Position numbers and translations under genes: made by a program. A model generated the notes under the pieces. It saw nothing but the letters and a program-made list of their open reading frames with translations. It did not search any database and was not told the DNA's origin. Positions 15,755-23,939 of a DNA stretch of 42,670 nt are shown one piece after another. The stretch comes from JAKOQB01 sp036824465 (GTDB lineage: Bacteria > Pseudomonadota > Gammaproteobacteria > Burkholderiales > Burkholderiaceae_F), in NCBI GenBank assembly GCA_036824465.1, contig DAITAC010000027.1:1-42670 (forward strand), read 5' to 3'. The first letter of the stretch is position 1, and each line of letters starts with the position of its first letter.

Positions 15755-16519
15755 ATGATCACCTTCACTGAAGCCCAGCTCTCCACCTGGTACGGCGCGG
15801 TCTTCTGGCCGCTGGTGCGCGTGCTGGCGCTGTTTTCGGTCGCGCCGGTGCTGTCGCATCGCGCCATTCCGACGCGCATCAAGATGGCGCTCGCGTTCTG
15901 CATTGCCATCGTGCTGATGCCGAACCTGGCGACGCCGCCGATCGGCGACGTGCTGACCGGCGCCGGAATCGCGCTGCTCGCGCAGAACATCATGGTCGGC
16001 GTGATCATCGGCTTCACCGTGCGCATCGTGTTCGCCGCGCTCGAGCTCGCAGGCGAGGTGATCGGGCTGCAGACCGGCCTGTCGTTTGCCGGCTTCTTCA
16101 ACCCGGCGATGGGCGTCTCGCAGACCGCGATATCGAGCCTGATGTCGCTGCTGGCGCTGCTGATGTTCATTGCCATTGACGGTCACCTGATGCTGATCTA
16201 CGCCCTGTCGGAGAGTTTTCGCCTCTTCCCGCTCACGGGCGATGTCGAGTTCCCGCTATCGTTCGACCGGGTCGCGCGGCTGGGCGGCGATGTGTTTGCG
16301 ATCGGGCTCGCCATCGCGCTGCCGTTCATCGCGGTGATGATGCTGGTGAACATCGTGCTCGGCGTGCTGACCCGAGTGGCGCCGCAACTGAACATCTTCG
16401 CCGTCGGCTTTCCCCTGACGATCCTGGTCGGCCTCGGCACGCTGTTCGTGCTGTTGCCGTACATCGAGTCGCCCCTGCGCGCTGCGCTGGAAAGGGCACT
16501 GACGCTCTGGATCAATTGA
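15755..16519 (+). CDS. fliR: Flagellar export gate protein FliR
   Basis: Single-copy subunit of the export gate, 254 residues with about six membrane segments. Typical sequences: VRVLALFSVAPVLSHRAIPT, IKMALAFCIAIVLMPNL, ELAGEVIGLQTGLSFAGFFN, then VLTRVAPQLNIFAVGFPLTI near the C terminus. It ends the fli run on this strand; flhB and flhA are not in the window. A 158-base spacer separates it from kdoO. Confidence 0.96.
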   Translation: MITFTEAQLSTWYGAVFWPLVRVLALFSVAPVLSHRAIPTRIKMALAFCIAIVLMPNLATPPIGDVLTGAGIALLAQNIMVGVIIGFTVRIVFAALELAGEVIGLQTGLSFAGFFNPAMGVSQTAISSLMSLLALLMFIAIDGHLMLIYALSESFRLFPLTGDVEFPLSFDRVARLGGDVFAIGLAIALPFIAVMMLVNIVLGVLTRVAPQLNIFAVGFPLTILVGLGTLFVLLPYIESPLRAALERALTLWIN

Positions 16520-16677
16520 GCGCAGCGTGACCGCGCCATCACGGGGCGCCTGGCGCATCGCCCGATGCCTGTACTGCCGTCGACTTGGTGCGCAGATGCG
16601 TCGCCGGCTTTCCTTCGTCGACAAACCACTGTCTAATCTGCTCGTCGCAGCGTATGAATCTGCGCGGCGATCAGACC

Positions 16678-17556
16678 ATGGACCAAATCGAAAGGATCGA
16701 CGTCACGGACTGGGCCGGTCGCGCCGAGGCGAAGCTCAGCGATCACGCCGTCGATGCGCTCGAAGGCGGGTCCGCGTTGCGTCTTGCGCTGCCGTTCGCG
16801 CTCGATAAGGCCGAAGCGCGCATCCTGCACGACGCAGTGCTGTCTGGTGATCGGAAGAATGTCAGCTACGACTCGCGCGATGAGCGCCTCAAGGGCGCCA
16901 GCAACGATTCCGAGCTGCGCAACGCGCTGCTGAATGCCTGCAGGCGATATCAGCGGCAAACGGTGGAACTTGCAGGCCGGCTGTTTCCGCCGTATCGCGA
17001 CGCGCTCGATGTCGGCCGCACGAGCTTCCGGCCGGCAGAGGTCGCCGGACGTGTCTCGAAGAGTTGGCGCAAGGACGATTCACGACTTCATGTCGATGCG
17101 TTTCCGGCAACGCCGGTCCATGGCCGGCGCATGTTGCGGCTCTTCACGAACGTAAACCCGGGCAGCGCCGCACGCCATTGGCAGTTGGGCGAGACGTTCC
17201 CGGCCATCGCGGGAAAATTCCTGCCGCGGGTGCCGAAGTATTCGCTGCTCACGGCGCGCATGTTGGCGGCACTGAAAGTCACCAAGACCGTGCGCAGCCG
17301 CTATGACCACTGCATGCTGCATATCCACGACTCAATGAAAGGTGATCTCGACTATCAGCGCACCGTACCCAAGGAGGATGTGCATTTCGCGCCCGGCGAG
17401 ACGTGGATCATCTTCAGCGACCAGGTTTCGCATGCGGCGCGGTCCGGGCGCTTTGTGTTCGAGCAGACGATCTACCTGCCCGTCGCATCGCAACGGTTTC
17501 CCGAGCGATCACCCTTACGCGTGTTGGAGCGCATGGTTGGCCGGGCGCTGATCTGA
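16678..17556 (+). CDS. kdoO: Kdo hydroxylase KdoO-like Fe(II)/2-oxoglutarate dioxygenase
   Basis: Likely hydroxylates the 3-deoxy-D-manno-octulosonic acid residue of the lipid A inner core to Ko, a modification known in Burkholderia and Yersinia. 292 residues from the ATG at 16678; an in-frame ATG at 16654 is an alternative, and neither has a strong ribosome site. The facial triad appears as H138 and D140 in SRLHVDAFPATP and a distal His near 252 in SDQVSHAARSGRF, with the following Arg suited to bind 2-oxoglutarate. The block HGRRMLRLFTNVNPG is characteristic of this family. It is cytosolic or membrane-peripheral, with no signal peptide. Its place right after fliR is probably positional, not functional. 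Confidence 0.88.
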   Translation: MDQIERIDVTDWAGRAEAKLSDHAVDALEGGSALRLALPFALDKAEARILHDAVLSGDRKNVSYDSRDERLKGASNDSELRNALLNACRRYQRQTVELAGRLFPPYRDALDVGRTSFRPAEVAGRVSKSWRKDDSRLHVDAFPATPVHGRRMLRLFTNVNPGSAARHWQLGETFPAIAGKFLPRVPKYSLLTARMLAALKVTKTVRSRYDHCMLHIHDSMKGDLDYQRTVPKEDVHFAPGETWIIFSDQVSHAARSGRFVFEQTIYLPVASQRFPERSPLRVLERMVGRALI

Positions 17557-17710
17557 CCGCGCTGGAGCATGCGATTCGCAGCAAGCCGCATAGCTCCGTC
17601 CACAGCGGCGTCCACTGGCCTGAGCGGTTGGCGATGCGCGCGGCTCCGACACGGTCGCCCAGACCAGTGGCACGAGCAGCGATTGCGCGAATGAGCCGGT
17701 GCCGTGGACC

Positions 17711-18388
17711 ATGAGTTCCAGCCTCGCGCTTGAATTCGCGATCATGGGCTGGGCGCTCTTCAGCGCGCTGCTTGCGCACGCCCTTCATCAGACCCTGCGT
17801 CCGACTGCGCGCAGCGGTTTCCTGCCGCTGTCGATCCAGCAGCATGCGTGGCTGGCCGGCATCGTGACCCTGGGCGTACTGTGGTCGCTGCAGATCAGGA
17901 TCGGCGGTGGCCTGCACCTGTCGATGATCGGCGTATCCCTGTATGCGCTGATATTCGGCTATGCGCGCGCCTTGCTGGGGGCGACCGTGGCGCTCGTCGG
18001 TCTGACCGTGCTCGCCGATCGCGCGTGGCTCGACGTCGGACTGTCCGGTCTGCTGCTCGCCGCCCTCCCCGCTGGGATCGCGACTTCATTGCAGCGCGTG
18101 CTCGGGTCGCATCTGCCCCGAAACCTGTTCGTTTTCATCATCGGTAATGGACTGTTTGTGACGCTGGTCGCGTCGAGCGGTGCCACCGTCGCGTCGCTGG
18201 CGGCGCAGATCGCCGTCGCACCCACCGAGGCTGCCAATGCTGCCGACATCATCGGCTACGCATTGCTGCTGGCCTGGGGTGAGGCGCTCGCGAGCGGCAT
18301 GATCTTCTCGGCGCTGGTGATCTACGGACCGCAGATCGTGATGACGTACGCGCAGAATGAATATCTGCCTCCTCGCCAGCGCTGGTGA
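17711..18388 (+). CDS. CbiM-like predicted membrane protein
   Basis: 225 residues with six or seven hydrophobic helices and the general look of the CbiM/NikM family of ECF transporter components (COG3235-type), for example WLAGIVTLGVLWSLQIRIGG and LHLSMIGVSLYALIFGYARA. The typical CbiM metal-binding N terminus (MHIxEG) is absent; it starts MSSSLALEFAIMGWALF. A GTG at 17699 is an alternative start. No ATPase or transmembrane partner gene is adjacent, so transport of Co or Ni is not supported locally. Its stop is six bases from the stop of the convergent patatin gene. Confidence 0.7.
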   Translation: MSSSLALEFAIMGWALFSALLAHALHQTLRPTARSGFLPLSIQQHAWLAGIVTLGVLWSLQIRIGGGLHLSMIGVSLYALIFGYARALLGATVALVGLTVLADRAWLDVGLSGLLLAALPAGIATSLQRVLGSHLPRNLFVFIIGNGLFVTLVASSGATVASLAAQIAVAPTEAANAADIIGYALLLAWGEALASGMIFSALVIYGPQIVMTYAQNEYLPPRQRW

Positions 18389-18394
18389 GCCGGG

Positions 18395-20626
18395 CTACTG
18401 CGGCCATCCCCAGAAGAAGTAAAGCGCACTCGACCCACCGAAGGTCTTGCCGAGCGCCAGGTACAGCGGACCGATCGGCGCCTCCGCACCGAAGAAGATC
18501 GATGCTGCGCGCCTGAAATCGGACCATGCAAACGCTTCTGCGCGCGACAACGCGGTGGCTGCTTCGAGCGACACTCCGCCATAGATCGGCATCTGGAGAT
18601 CTCCAAACGCATCCGATACGTTGCGATAGAACAGGCCGCGCACGAGCATCCCGCTCGACCCAGCCACTTCGCCACGGGGCGTGCCCGACAGATTGAAGAG
18701 CCCTCCGTAGCGCACGCCCCACGCCTGGTTCGAAGTCGCGGCGTTGACGCTGGCAACCAACGTATAGCGGCCGTACGTCAACGGCAGCGTTGCGCTCAAC
18801 TGCGACGCGGTCTTGCGTCCGGCGCTGGCCGCTGGCCCGTCAAAGTATGTGATGCCGGTCCGCAACGCATAGCCGGTCCGCGGAAAACCGACCGTATCGA
18901 GCGTGTCGATCATGAACTCGCCCTGCGCCGTCGTGCCGTCCGTCCGGACGTTTGGCGGCAGCGACGCAGTGCCGGTCAGCAGGCGCGTCTCGGTTCGCGC
19001 ATGTCCGATGCCAAACTGCAGCGCGCCCAGACTCGGCAACAGGTATCTCAATGCAGCGTCGAATGACACGGCACTCGTCTCGAACTGCGCGGTCGCCCGG
19101 CCATCAGCAAACAGTTCAAACGATTCGCGCTCGACCTGGAACCTGGGTAGCGCGATCCACCGGCTGCCAGGCGCAAACGGCTGGAAGAATTCGGAGGCGA
19201 GCCGGCGCCGGTCGCCTACCTGCAATTCATTGCGCCACTGCCCGCCGGCCTGATTCAGCCAGGCCCAGGTATGCAGCAGCAGCAGGTTGAACGTGTTGTC
19301 GTCACTGAAGTTGGTCTGCAGGTTGCCGCCGAATCGCAGCGTGTTGTAGCCCCAGCTTTTCTCGACGGGCGTCACCTGCAGCACCCGCCCGCGCGGCTCG
19401 TCGACCAGGCTGTAGCTGACGGTCTCGAAATCACCGCGCGCGTACACGCGCCGGACCTGTCGCTGCACTTCGGCGGTGGTGACAGGCCCATTGAGTGGCA
19501 GGTTGATCTCGGCCAGCACACTCTGCGGATTGACGACGCGCAGACCTGCGATGCGCACCTCGGCCAGTCGAAATGGCTCATCGCCTTGCAGCCACGTCGT
19601 GCGCGCCCGCTCGGCTTCCGCGTAGCGCGCGGGCGCCACACCCAGCTGCGCCAGGCGCTCTGCGATGGCGCGCGCGGCCATTTCGCCGGCGCGAACGATC
19701 GCCTCGCCCTTGGCGAAATCGCCTGCGCTGAAACTCGCAAGATCCGGTGTGATCAGAATGTCCCGCGGTGTGAGCTCCGACAGACTGCGCTGGACGTTCT
19801 GCTCAGTCAGGATATTGATCATCTGCTGGCCAACGGCGAGCACATCGGTCAGTTTTTCGCGTTCCAGCAGCGGCGTGCCGACATTGACCGCAATGATCAG
19901 CTCCGCGCCCATCTGGCGCGCAATGTCGACCGGCAGGTTGCGCACCAGTGCGCCGTCCACCAGCGGGCGTCCCTCGTAATCAATCGGCGCAAACGCGCCC
20001 GGCACCGACATCGACGCGCGCATTGCCGTCGACAGCGAGACGCCTTTCTGCAACACGACCAGCTTGCCGGATGCCAGATCGGTCGCCATCGCCGCAAACG
20101 GAATCGGCAGTTTCGACAGATCGTTGATGTCCTTGACCACACCACCCAGCGCACGCAGCGTCAGGCCCAGTTCATGCGCGCCCACGGCACCGCGCGGCAA
20201 GTTCAGGCCGCCCTCCTTGATGCCGAACTCCAGGGTGAACAGATTCTTGTAATCGTCTTCCTTCAGTTGCCATGCAAGGTCGGGGCGCGGCGCTCGCGTC
20301 GTAAAGAGGCTCGCCCAGTCCGTGGCGCGCGCCACCTGCTCGAGCTGCTGCGGGGAGTAACCGGCGGCGTAGCTGCCGCCGACAATCGAACCGATGCTGG
20401 TGGCGGCGATCACGTCGACCGGAACACGCAGTTCCTGCAGCACCTTGAGCACGCCGATGTGCGCGAACCCGCGCGCGCCCCCTCCGGACAGCACCAGGCC
20501 GATCTTCGGGCGCGCCGCTGAGCCCGCTTCAACCGCGGGTTGCGCGTGAACCGTGCCGCTGACCCCGATCAGCATCGCGCCAGTCACGACGGCGGCAGAG
20601 CAAATGCACCCCCAGAGGCTACGCAT
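18395..20626 (-). CDS. Patatin-like phospholipase fused to POTRA and outer-membrane barrel
   Basis: Looks like a type Vd (PlpD-like) autotransporter: a secreted lipase domain joined to its own outer-membrane barrel. From the ATG at 20626 it has 743 residues; an ATG at 20656 is also possible. Signal peptide 1-28 (ends VHAQ). Patatin domain about 40-330 with oxyanion loop LSGGGARGFAHIGVL, nucleophile Ser near 77 in AATSIGSIVGG, and catalytic Asp near 224 in PLVDGALVRNLPVD. A POTRA domain lies at about 370-440 (FRLAEVRIAGLRVVNPQSV), followed by an Omp85-type barrel to the C terminus (GWPQ). The first Gly of the usual GxSxG is Ala here. Divergent from the ThDP enzyme. Confidence 0.9.
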   Translation of the reverse strand: MRSLWGCICSAAVVTGAMLIGVSGTVHAQPAVEAGSAARPKIGLVLSGGGARGFAHIGVLKVLQELRVPVDVIAATSIGSIVGGSYAAGYSPQQLEQVARATDWASLFTTRAPRPDLAWQLKEDDYKNLFTLEFGIKEGGLNLPRGAVGAHELGLTLRALGGVVKDINDLSKLPIPFAAMATDLASGKLVVLQKGVSLSTAMRASMSVPGAFAPIDYEGRPLVDGALVRNLPVDIARQMGAELIIAVNVGTPLLEREKLTDVLAVGQQMINILTEQNVQRSLSELTPRDILITPDLASFSAGDFAKGEAIVRAGEMAARAIAERLAQLGVAPARYAEAERARTTWLQGDEPFRLAEVRIAGLRVVNPQSVLAEINLPLNGPVTTAEVQRQVRRVYARGDFETVSYSLVDEPRGRVLQVTPVEKSWGYNTLRFGGNLQTNFSDDNTFNLLLLHTWAWLNQAGGQWRNELQVGDRRRLASEFFQPFAPGSRWIALPRFQVERESFELFADGRATAQFETSAVSFDAALRYLLPSLGALQFGIGHARTETRLLTGTASLPPNVRTDGTTAQGEFMIDTLDTVGFPRTGYALRTGITYFDGPAASAGRKTASQLSATLPLTYGRYTLVASVNAATSNQAWGVRYGGLFNLSGTPRGEVAGSSGMLVRGLFYRNVSDAFGDLQMPIYGGVSLEAATALSRAEAFAWSDFRRAASIFFGAEAPIGPLYLALGKTFGGSSALYFFWGWPQ

Positions 20627-20840
20627 CGCGCTGCGCCACGAGCAAACCGAAGGCATCAACTCGCGTCGGATGCGCTGCCGGCGCAGCGCATGGCGCATGA
20701 CGTCAAATCGCCGCCACGGGTGGTCAAGTGCCGCATCAAGCGAGGAAATTGACACCGGCGGTTCTCCGACGTGTTCGCACTTCGAATCAGCGCTGGCTAC
20801 GCTGTTATCCTTCAGCCGCTCCAATCTACAAGGTTTCTCG

Positions 20841-22532
20841 ATGGCCGCGCGTACCGGCGCCCGCATCCTCGTCGACCAGCTGCTGGTCCAGGGCGTCAAT
20901 CACGTCTTCTGTGTGCCGGGCGAAAGCTACCTGGCGGTGCTCGACGCGCTGCACGACGCGCGCTCGATCAAGCTGATCATCAACCGCCACGAGTCGGGGT
21001 CGACTTTCATGGCCGACGCGTACGCGAAGCTCACGGGCCAGCCCGGCGTCGCGTTCGTCACGCGTGGGCCGGGCGCAACCAATGCGTCGATCGGCATCCA
21101 CACGGCGTGCCAGGATTCGACCCCGATCATCGTGTTCGTCGGCCAGGTTGGCAGCGATTTCGTCGAGCGCGAGGCGTTCCAGGAAGTCGACTATCGCCGC
21201 ATGTTCGGCCAGATGACCAAGTGGGTCGCGCAGATCGATCGGGCCGATCGCATTCCCGAGTACGTCGCGCGCGCGTTTCAGGTCGCCACCAGCGGCCGCC
21301 CCGGCCCGGTCGTGCTCGCGCTGCCGGAAGACATGCAGACGCAGACGGCGGACGTTCCCGATGCGCTCTGTCATCAGCCGGTGCAGGCCGCGCCGAGCGA
21401 CACGCAGATCGCATCACTGCGACGCATGCTGGGCCAGGCGCAGCGGCCGATCGTGATGCTCGGCGGATTCGGCTGGTCCCAGGCCGCGTGCGACAACGTG
21501 CGGCGCTGGGCCGAGTCGAATCACCTGCCGGTGACATGCGCGTTTCGCTACCAGGACCTGTTCGACAACCGGCACGCCAATTACGTCGGCGATGTCGGCA
21601 TCGGCATCAATCCGAAACTGGCGCAGCGAATCAAGGACGCCGATCTGGTGATCGCGGTCGGGCCGCGGCTGGGCGAGATGACGACCAGCGGCTACACGCT
21701 GTTTGACGTACCGCGCCCCAGGCAGGTGCTGGTGCACGTGCATTCCGGCGCCGAGGAACTCGGTCGCGTTTACCAGTCGCCGCTCGCGATCTGCTCGGGC
21801 ATGCCGCAGTTCGCCTCGCGTCTTGCCATGACGATGCCGATCGAAAGTCCGCCGTGGCGCGAGCACCTGGCGGCCGCACGCGCTGACTACGAAGCGTGGC
21901 AGGCGCGCCCCGCCGTTTACGCGCACACGGTACCGAAGCTCGACCTGTGGCAGGTCATCGAGCACATCAAGCGTGCACTGCCAGAAGACACCGTGATCAC
22001 CAATGGCGCTGGCAATTTTTCGGCGTGGGTGCATCGCTTCTATCGTTACCCACGCTTTCGCACGCAGCTCGCACCGACTGCGGGCAGCATGGGCTATGGC
22101 TTGCCGGCCGGCGTGGCCGCGAAGATCGTTGCACCCGAACGCACCGTGCTGACGCTGGCCGGCGACGGGGACTTCCTGATGACCGGCCAGGAACTGGCCA
22201 CCGCAGTCCAGTACCGTGCCGGTCTGCTGGTGCTCGTGTTCAACAACGGCATGTACGGCACGATCCGGATGCACCAGGAACGCGAGTATCCCGCGCGCGT
22301 CTATGGCACGCAGCTTGCCAATCCGCACTTCGCGTTGCTGGCGGAGGCGTTCGGCGCATTCGGCGCGGTCGTCGAAACCACCGACGAGTTCGCGTCCGCG
22401 CTCGCCAAAGCGATGGCGCACACGCGGGAAAAACACCTGCCCGCGCTGATCGAACTGCGCTGCGATCCCGAAGTGATCACACCGAACGCGACGCTGTCGG
22501 CGATACGCGCCACCGCACAACTGCAGAAGTGA
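20841..22532 (+). CDS. Thiamine diphosphate-dependent acetolactate synthase-like enzyme
   Basis: ThDP-binding decarboxylase/ligase family protein, 563 residues from the ATG at 20841, which has an AAGG ribosome site. The catalytic Glu of the PYR domain is E51 in NRHESGSTFMADAYAK, and the family segment VTRGPGATNASIGIHTA follows. The central domain covers about 190-330. The PP domain shows TAGSMGYGLPAGVAAK and the ThDP/Mg motif GDGDFLMTGQELATAVQ running to FNN. No regulatory small subunit (ilvN/ilvH) is adjacent, so this is probably not the main isoleucine-valine enzyme; sulfoacetaldehyde, oxalyl-CoA or glyoxylate-type substrates are possible. Cytosolic. Confidence 0.9.
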   Translation: MAARTGARILVDQLLVQGVNHVFCVPGESYLAVLDALHDARSIKLIINRHESGSTFMADAYAKLTGQPGVAFVTRGPGATNASIGIHTACQDSTPIIVFVGQVGSDFVEREAFQEVDYRRMFGQMTKWVAQIDRADRIPEYVARAFQVATSGRPGPVVLALPEDMQTQTADVPDALCHQPVQAAPSDTQIASLRRMLGQAQRPIVMLGGFGWSQAACDNVRRWAESNHLPVTCAFRYQDLFDNRHANYVGDVGIGINPKLAQRIKDADLVIAVGPRLGEMTTSGYTLFDVPRPRQVLVHVHSGAEELGRVYQSPLAICSGMPQFASRLAMTMPIESPPWREHLAAARADYEAWQARPAVYAHTVPKLDLWQVIEHIKRALPEDTVITNGAGNFSAWVHRFYRYPRFRTQLAPTAGSMGYGLPAGVAAKIVAPERTVLTLAGDGDFLMTGQELATAVQYRAGLLVLVFNNGMYGTIRMHQEREYPARVYGTQLANPHFALLAEAFGAFGAVVETTDEFASALAKAMAHTREKHLPALIELRCDPEVITPNATLSAIRATAQLQK

Positions 22533-22535
22533 TCC

Positions 22536-22565
22536 GGCCGCGCGGCGCGCAATGGCAGCGCGGCC
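22536..22565 (+). terminator. Stem-loop after the ThDP enzyme gene
   Basis: GGCCGCGC and GCGCGGCC form a perfect 8-bp stem around a 14-base loop, three bases after the stop codon. There is no T tract, so termination is probable but not certain. Confidence 0.45.
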
Positions 22566-22663
22566 TCGACTCGACGGATGAGTCCACCGTTCAGAGGATG
22601 CAATTGCGCGCGCAGTGCGTGCTAGCTTGCATTCACAGGTGACAGAGCACTTCGGGAGGAGCC

Positions 22664-23206
22664 ATGCGTCGCGTCGTCGTCGTCGGTCAGCCTGCTCCGC
22701 AGGGTTTCCTGTGTTTTCGCGAGTTCGGTCGCATGCTGGCGCTGCGACTCGGCGCGCACCACGTGACGAGCGAGTCACCCGCGACGGTGTTGCGCGAGGA
22801 GGCATGGGTCAGTTCAGAGCGTGCCGGCGTCTTCACCGAATCGCTGTTTCGCCAGGCCGACACGGTCGTGTGGCTGCACTTCTCGCCGGTGGCGTTCGCG
22901 CGCGACTGGGCGGCGCGCGCGGTGGATCTGCTGCGTCAGTTCGCCACGAGTCTTCGCCGCCATCCCGGCGTTGCGAAACAGGGGCGCACGTTGCGTGCTT
23001 CCTGGAGAGACGTGAAAACGTCTTACGACTATCTGATGGTTGCGCCGCAGATGTACGCACTGATGCGCCACCCTGCGCTTGCGCACGCACGCGTGATCGA
23101 ATTGCGCTCGCCGCGCCAGGCCGAGTTCTGGTTGCTGATGCAGCGCCGGCGCAGCGGACTCAGTCTGGCGACAGACGCCGGATCGCCGCCGCAAGCCGCG
23201 AGTTGA
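22664..23206 (+). CDS. Hypothetical protein, possible degenerate P-loop kinase relative
   Basis: 180 residues from an ATG with a strong GGGAGGAG ribosome site. The layout faintly recalls the small adenylate kinase-like FlaR/topology-modulation proteins: an N-terminal strand VVVVGQPAPQGF where a P-loop would sit, and the later LFRQADTVVWLHFSPVAFAR. The Walker A GxxGxGKS/T is missing, so ATP binding is doubtful. The second half is basic and helical. It overlaps the 3' end of the convergent nucleotidyltransferase gene by 47 bases. I do not recognise a specific family. Confidence 0.7.
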   Translation: MRRVVVVGQPAPQGFLCFREFGRMLALRLGAHHVTSESPATVLREEAWVSSERAGVFTESLFRQADTVVWLHFSPVAFARDWAARAVDLLRQFATSLRRHPGVAKQGRTLRASWRDVKTSYDYLMVAPQMYALMRHPALAHARVIELRSPRQAEFWLLMQRRRSGLSLATDAGSPPQAAS

Positions 23207-23939
23207 CGGCGTAATTTCGCTCCAGATAGTCCAGAAGCGCCCGGGCCGAGGCGGCATTTTCCTGGTAGCCGCGCATGAACGCCGGCAATTCGCGCGCGAG
23301 CCGCGGCAGCCGTTGCTCGACGCGGCGCTCAGGCGCAAACGGATCGGGCGGAGACCCCGTTGCCGATTCCCGGCGGGAAGCGAGTTCCAGCACTCGATCG
23401 ACCGCGAACACCTGAATCAGTCGCAGCGCGGCGAGTGTCTCGCCGCGCGCATTGCGCGCCAGACCAACATAGAGATTCGTCAGCGCTTCGCCGAGCAGCC
23501 ATTCCTCGCTGCTGGCATCCGGCACGGGCAGCGCGCGGCGCGGTTGCGCAATCGATGCATCGACCTCCGGCCGCTTCCACACGATGCGGCCGGGTGCAAA
23601 CGGAATCGCGGCGAGTTCGTGCGTCTCGAACACCGCAAACTCGCAGAACACGCCATCGGCAAACAGTGCCTTGCAACCGTCGATCGTGTTGCGGAAGTGA
23701 AAGTCAAGCGGTCCGGCTTCAGCCAGCCACGACAGGTCGTCGAGGTAGCGGCGCTTGGCGCCGGGCGCGACGATGACAAAGAAGTCCAGATCCGAGTATT
23801 CATCGAGTCGCGCCGTGTCGTTGCCGACCGAGCCCAACCCGATCAGCGCAAGCGCGTCGGCGCGCCGCGCGAGCGCAGCACCGATCATGTCGAGCCGCAC
23901 CAGCAGCGACTGTGGCGTGATCTCGCGCTGCGGGCTCAC
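23160..23939 (-). CDS. Nucleotidyltransferase-domain protein
   Basis: 259 residues beginning at a GTG whose last two bases overlap the denD-like stop (GTGA), so it is translationally coupled. The N-terminal part contains the minimal nucleotidyltransferase motif, a GS followed about ten residues later by DLD: IGLGSVGNDTARLDEYSDLD, then FFVIVAPG. The rest is helical with an EEWLLGEALTNLYVGLARN block, as in aminoglycoside adenylyltransferase-like proteins. The substrate is unknown. Last gene of the pyrC - DUF3025 - denD-like operon. Confidence 0.8.
   Translation of the reverse strand: MSPQREITPQSLLVRLDMIGAALARRADALALIGLGSVGNDTARLDEYSDLDFFVIVAPGAKRRYLDDLSWLAEAGPLDFHFRNTIDGCKALFADGVFCEFAVFETHELAAIPFAPGRIVWKRPEVDASIAQPRRALPVPDASSEEWLLGEALTNLYVGLARNARGETLAALRLIQVFAVDRVLELASRRESATGSPPDPFAPERRVEQRLPRLARELPAFMRGYQENAASARALLDYLERNYAVNSRLAAAIRRLSPD

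Noticed and set aside
19271..20521. 416-codon plus-strand frame opposite the patatin gene
   Set aside because: No family features, Arg/Gln rich; the minus-strand gene is clear.
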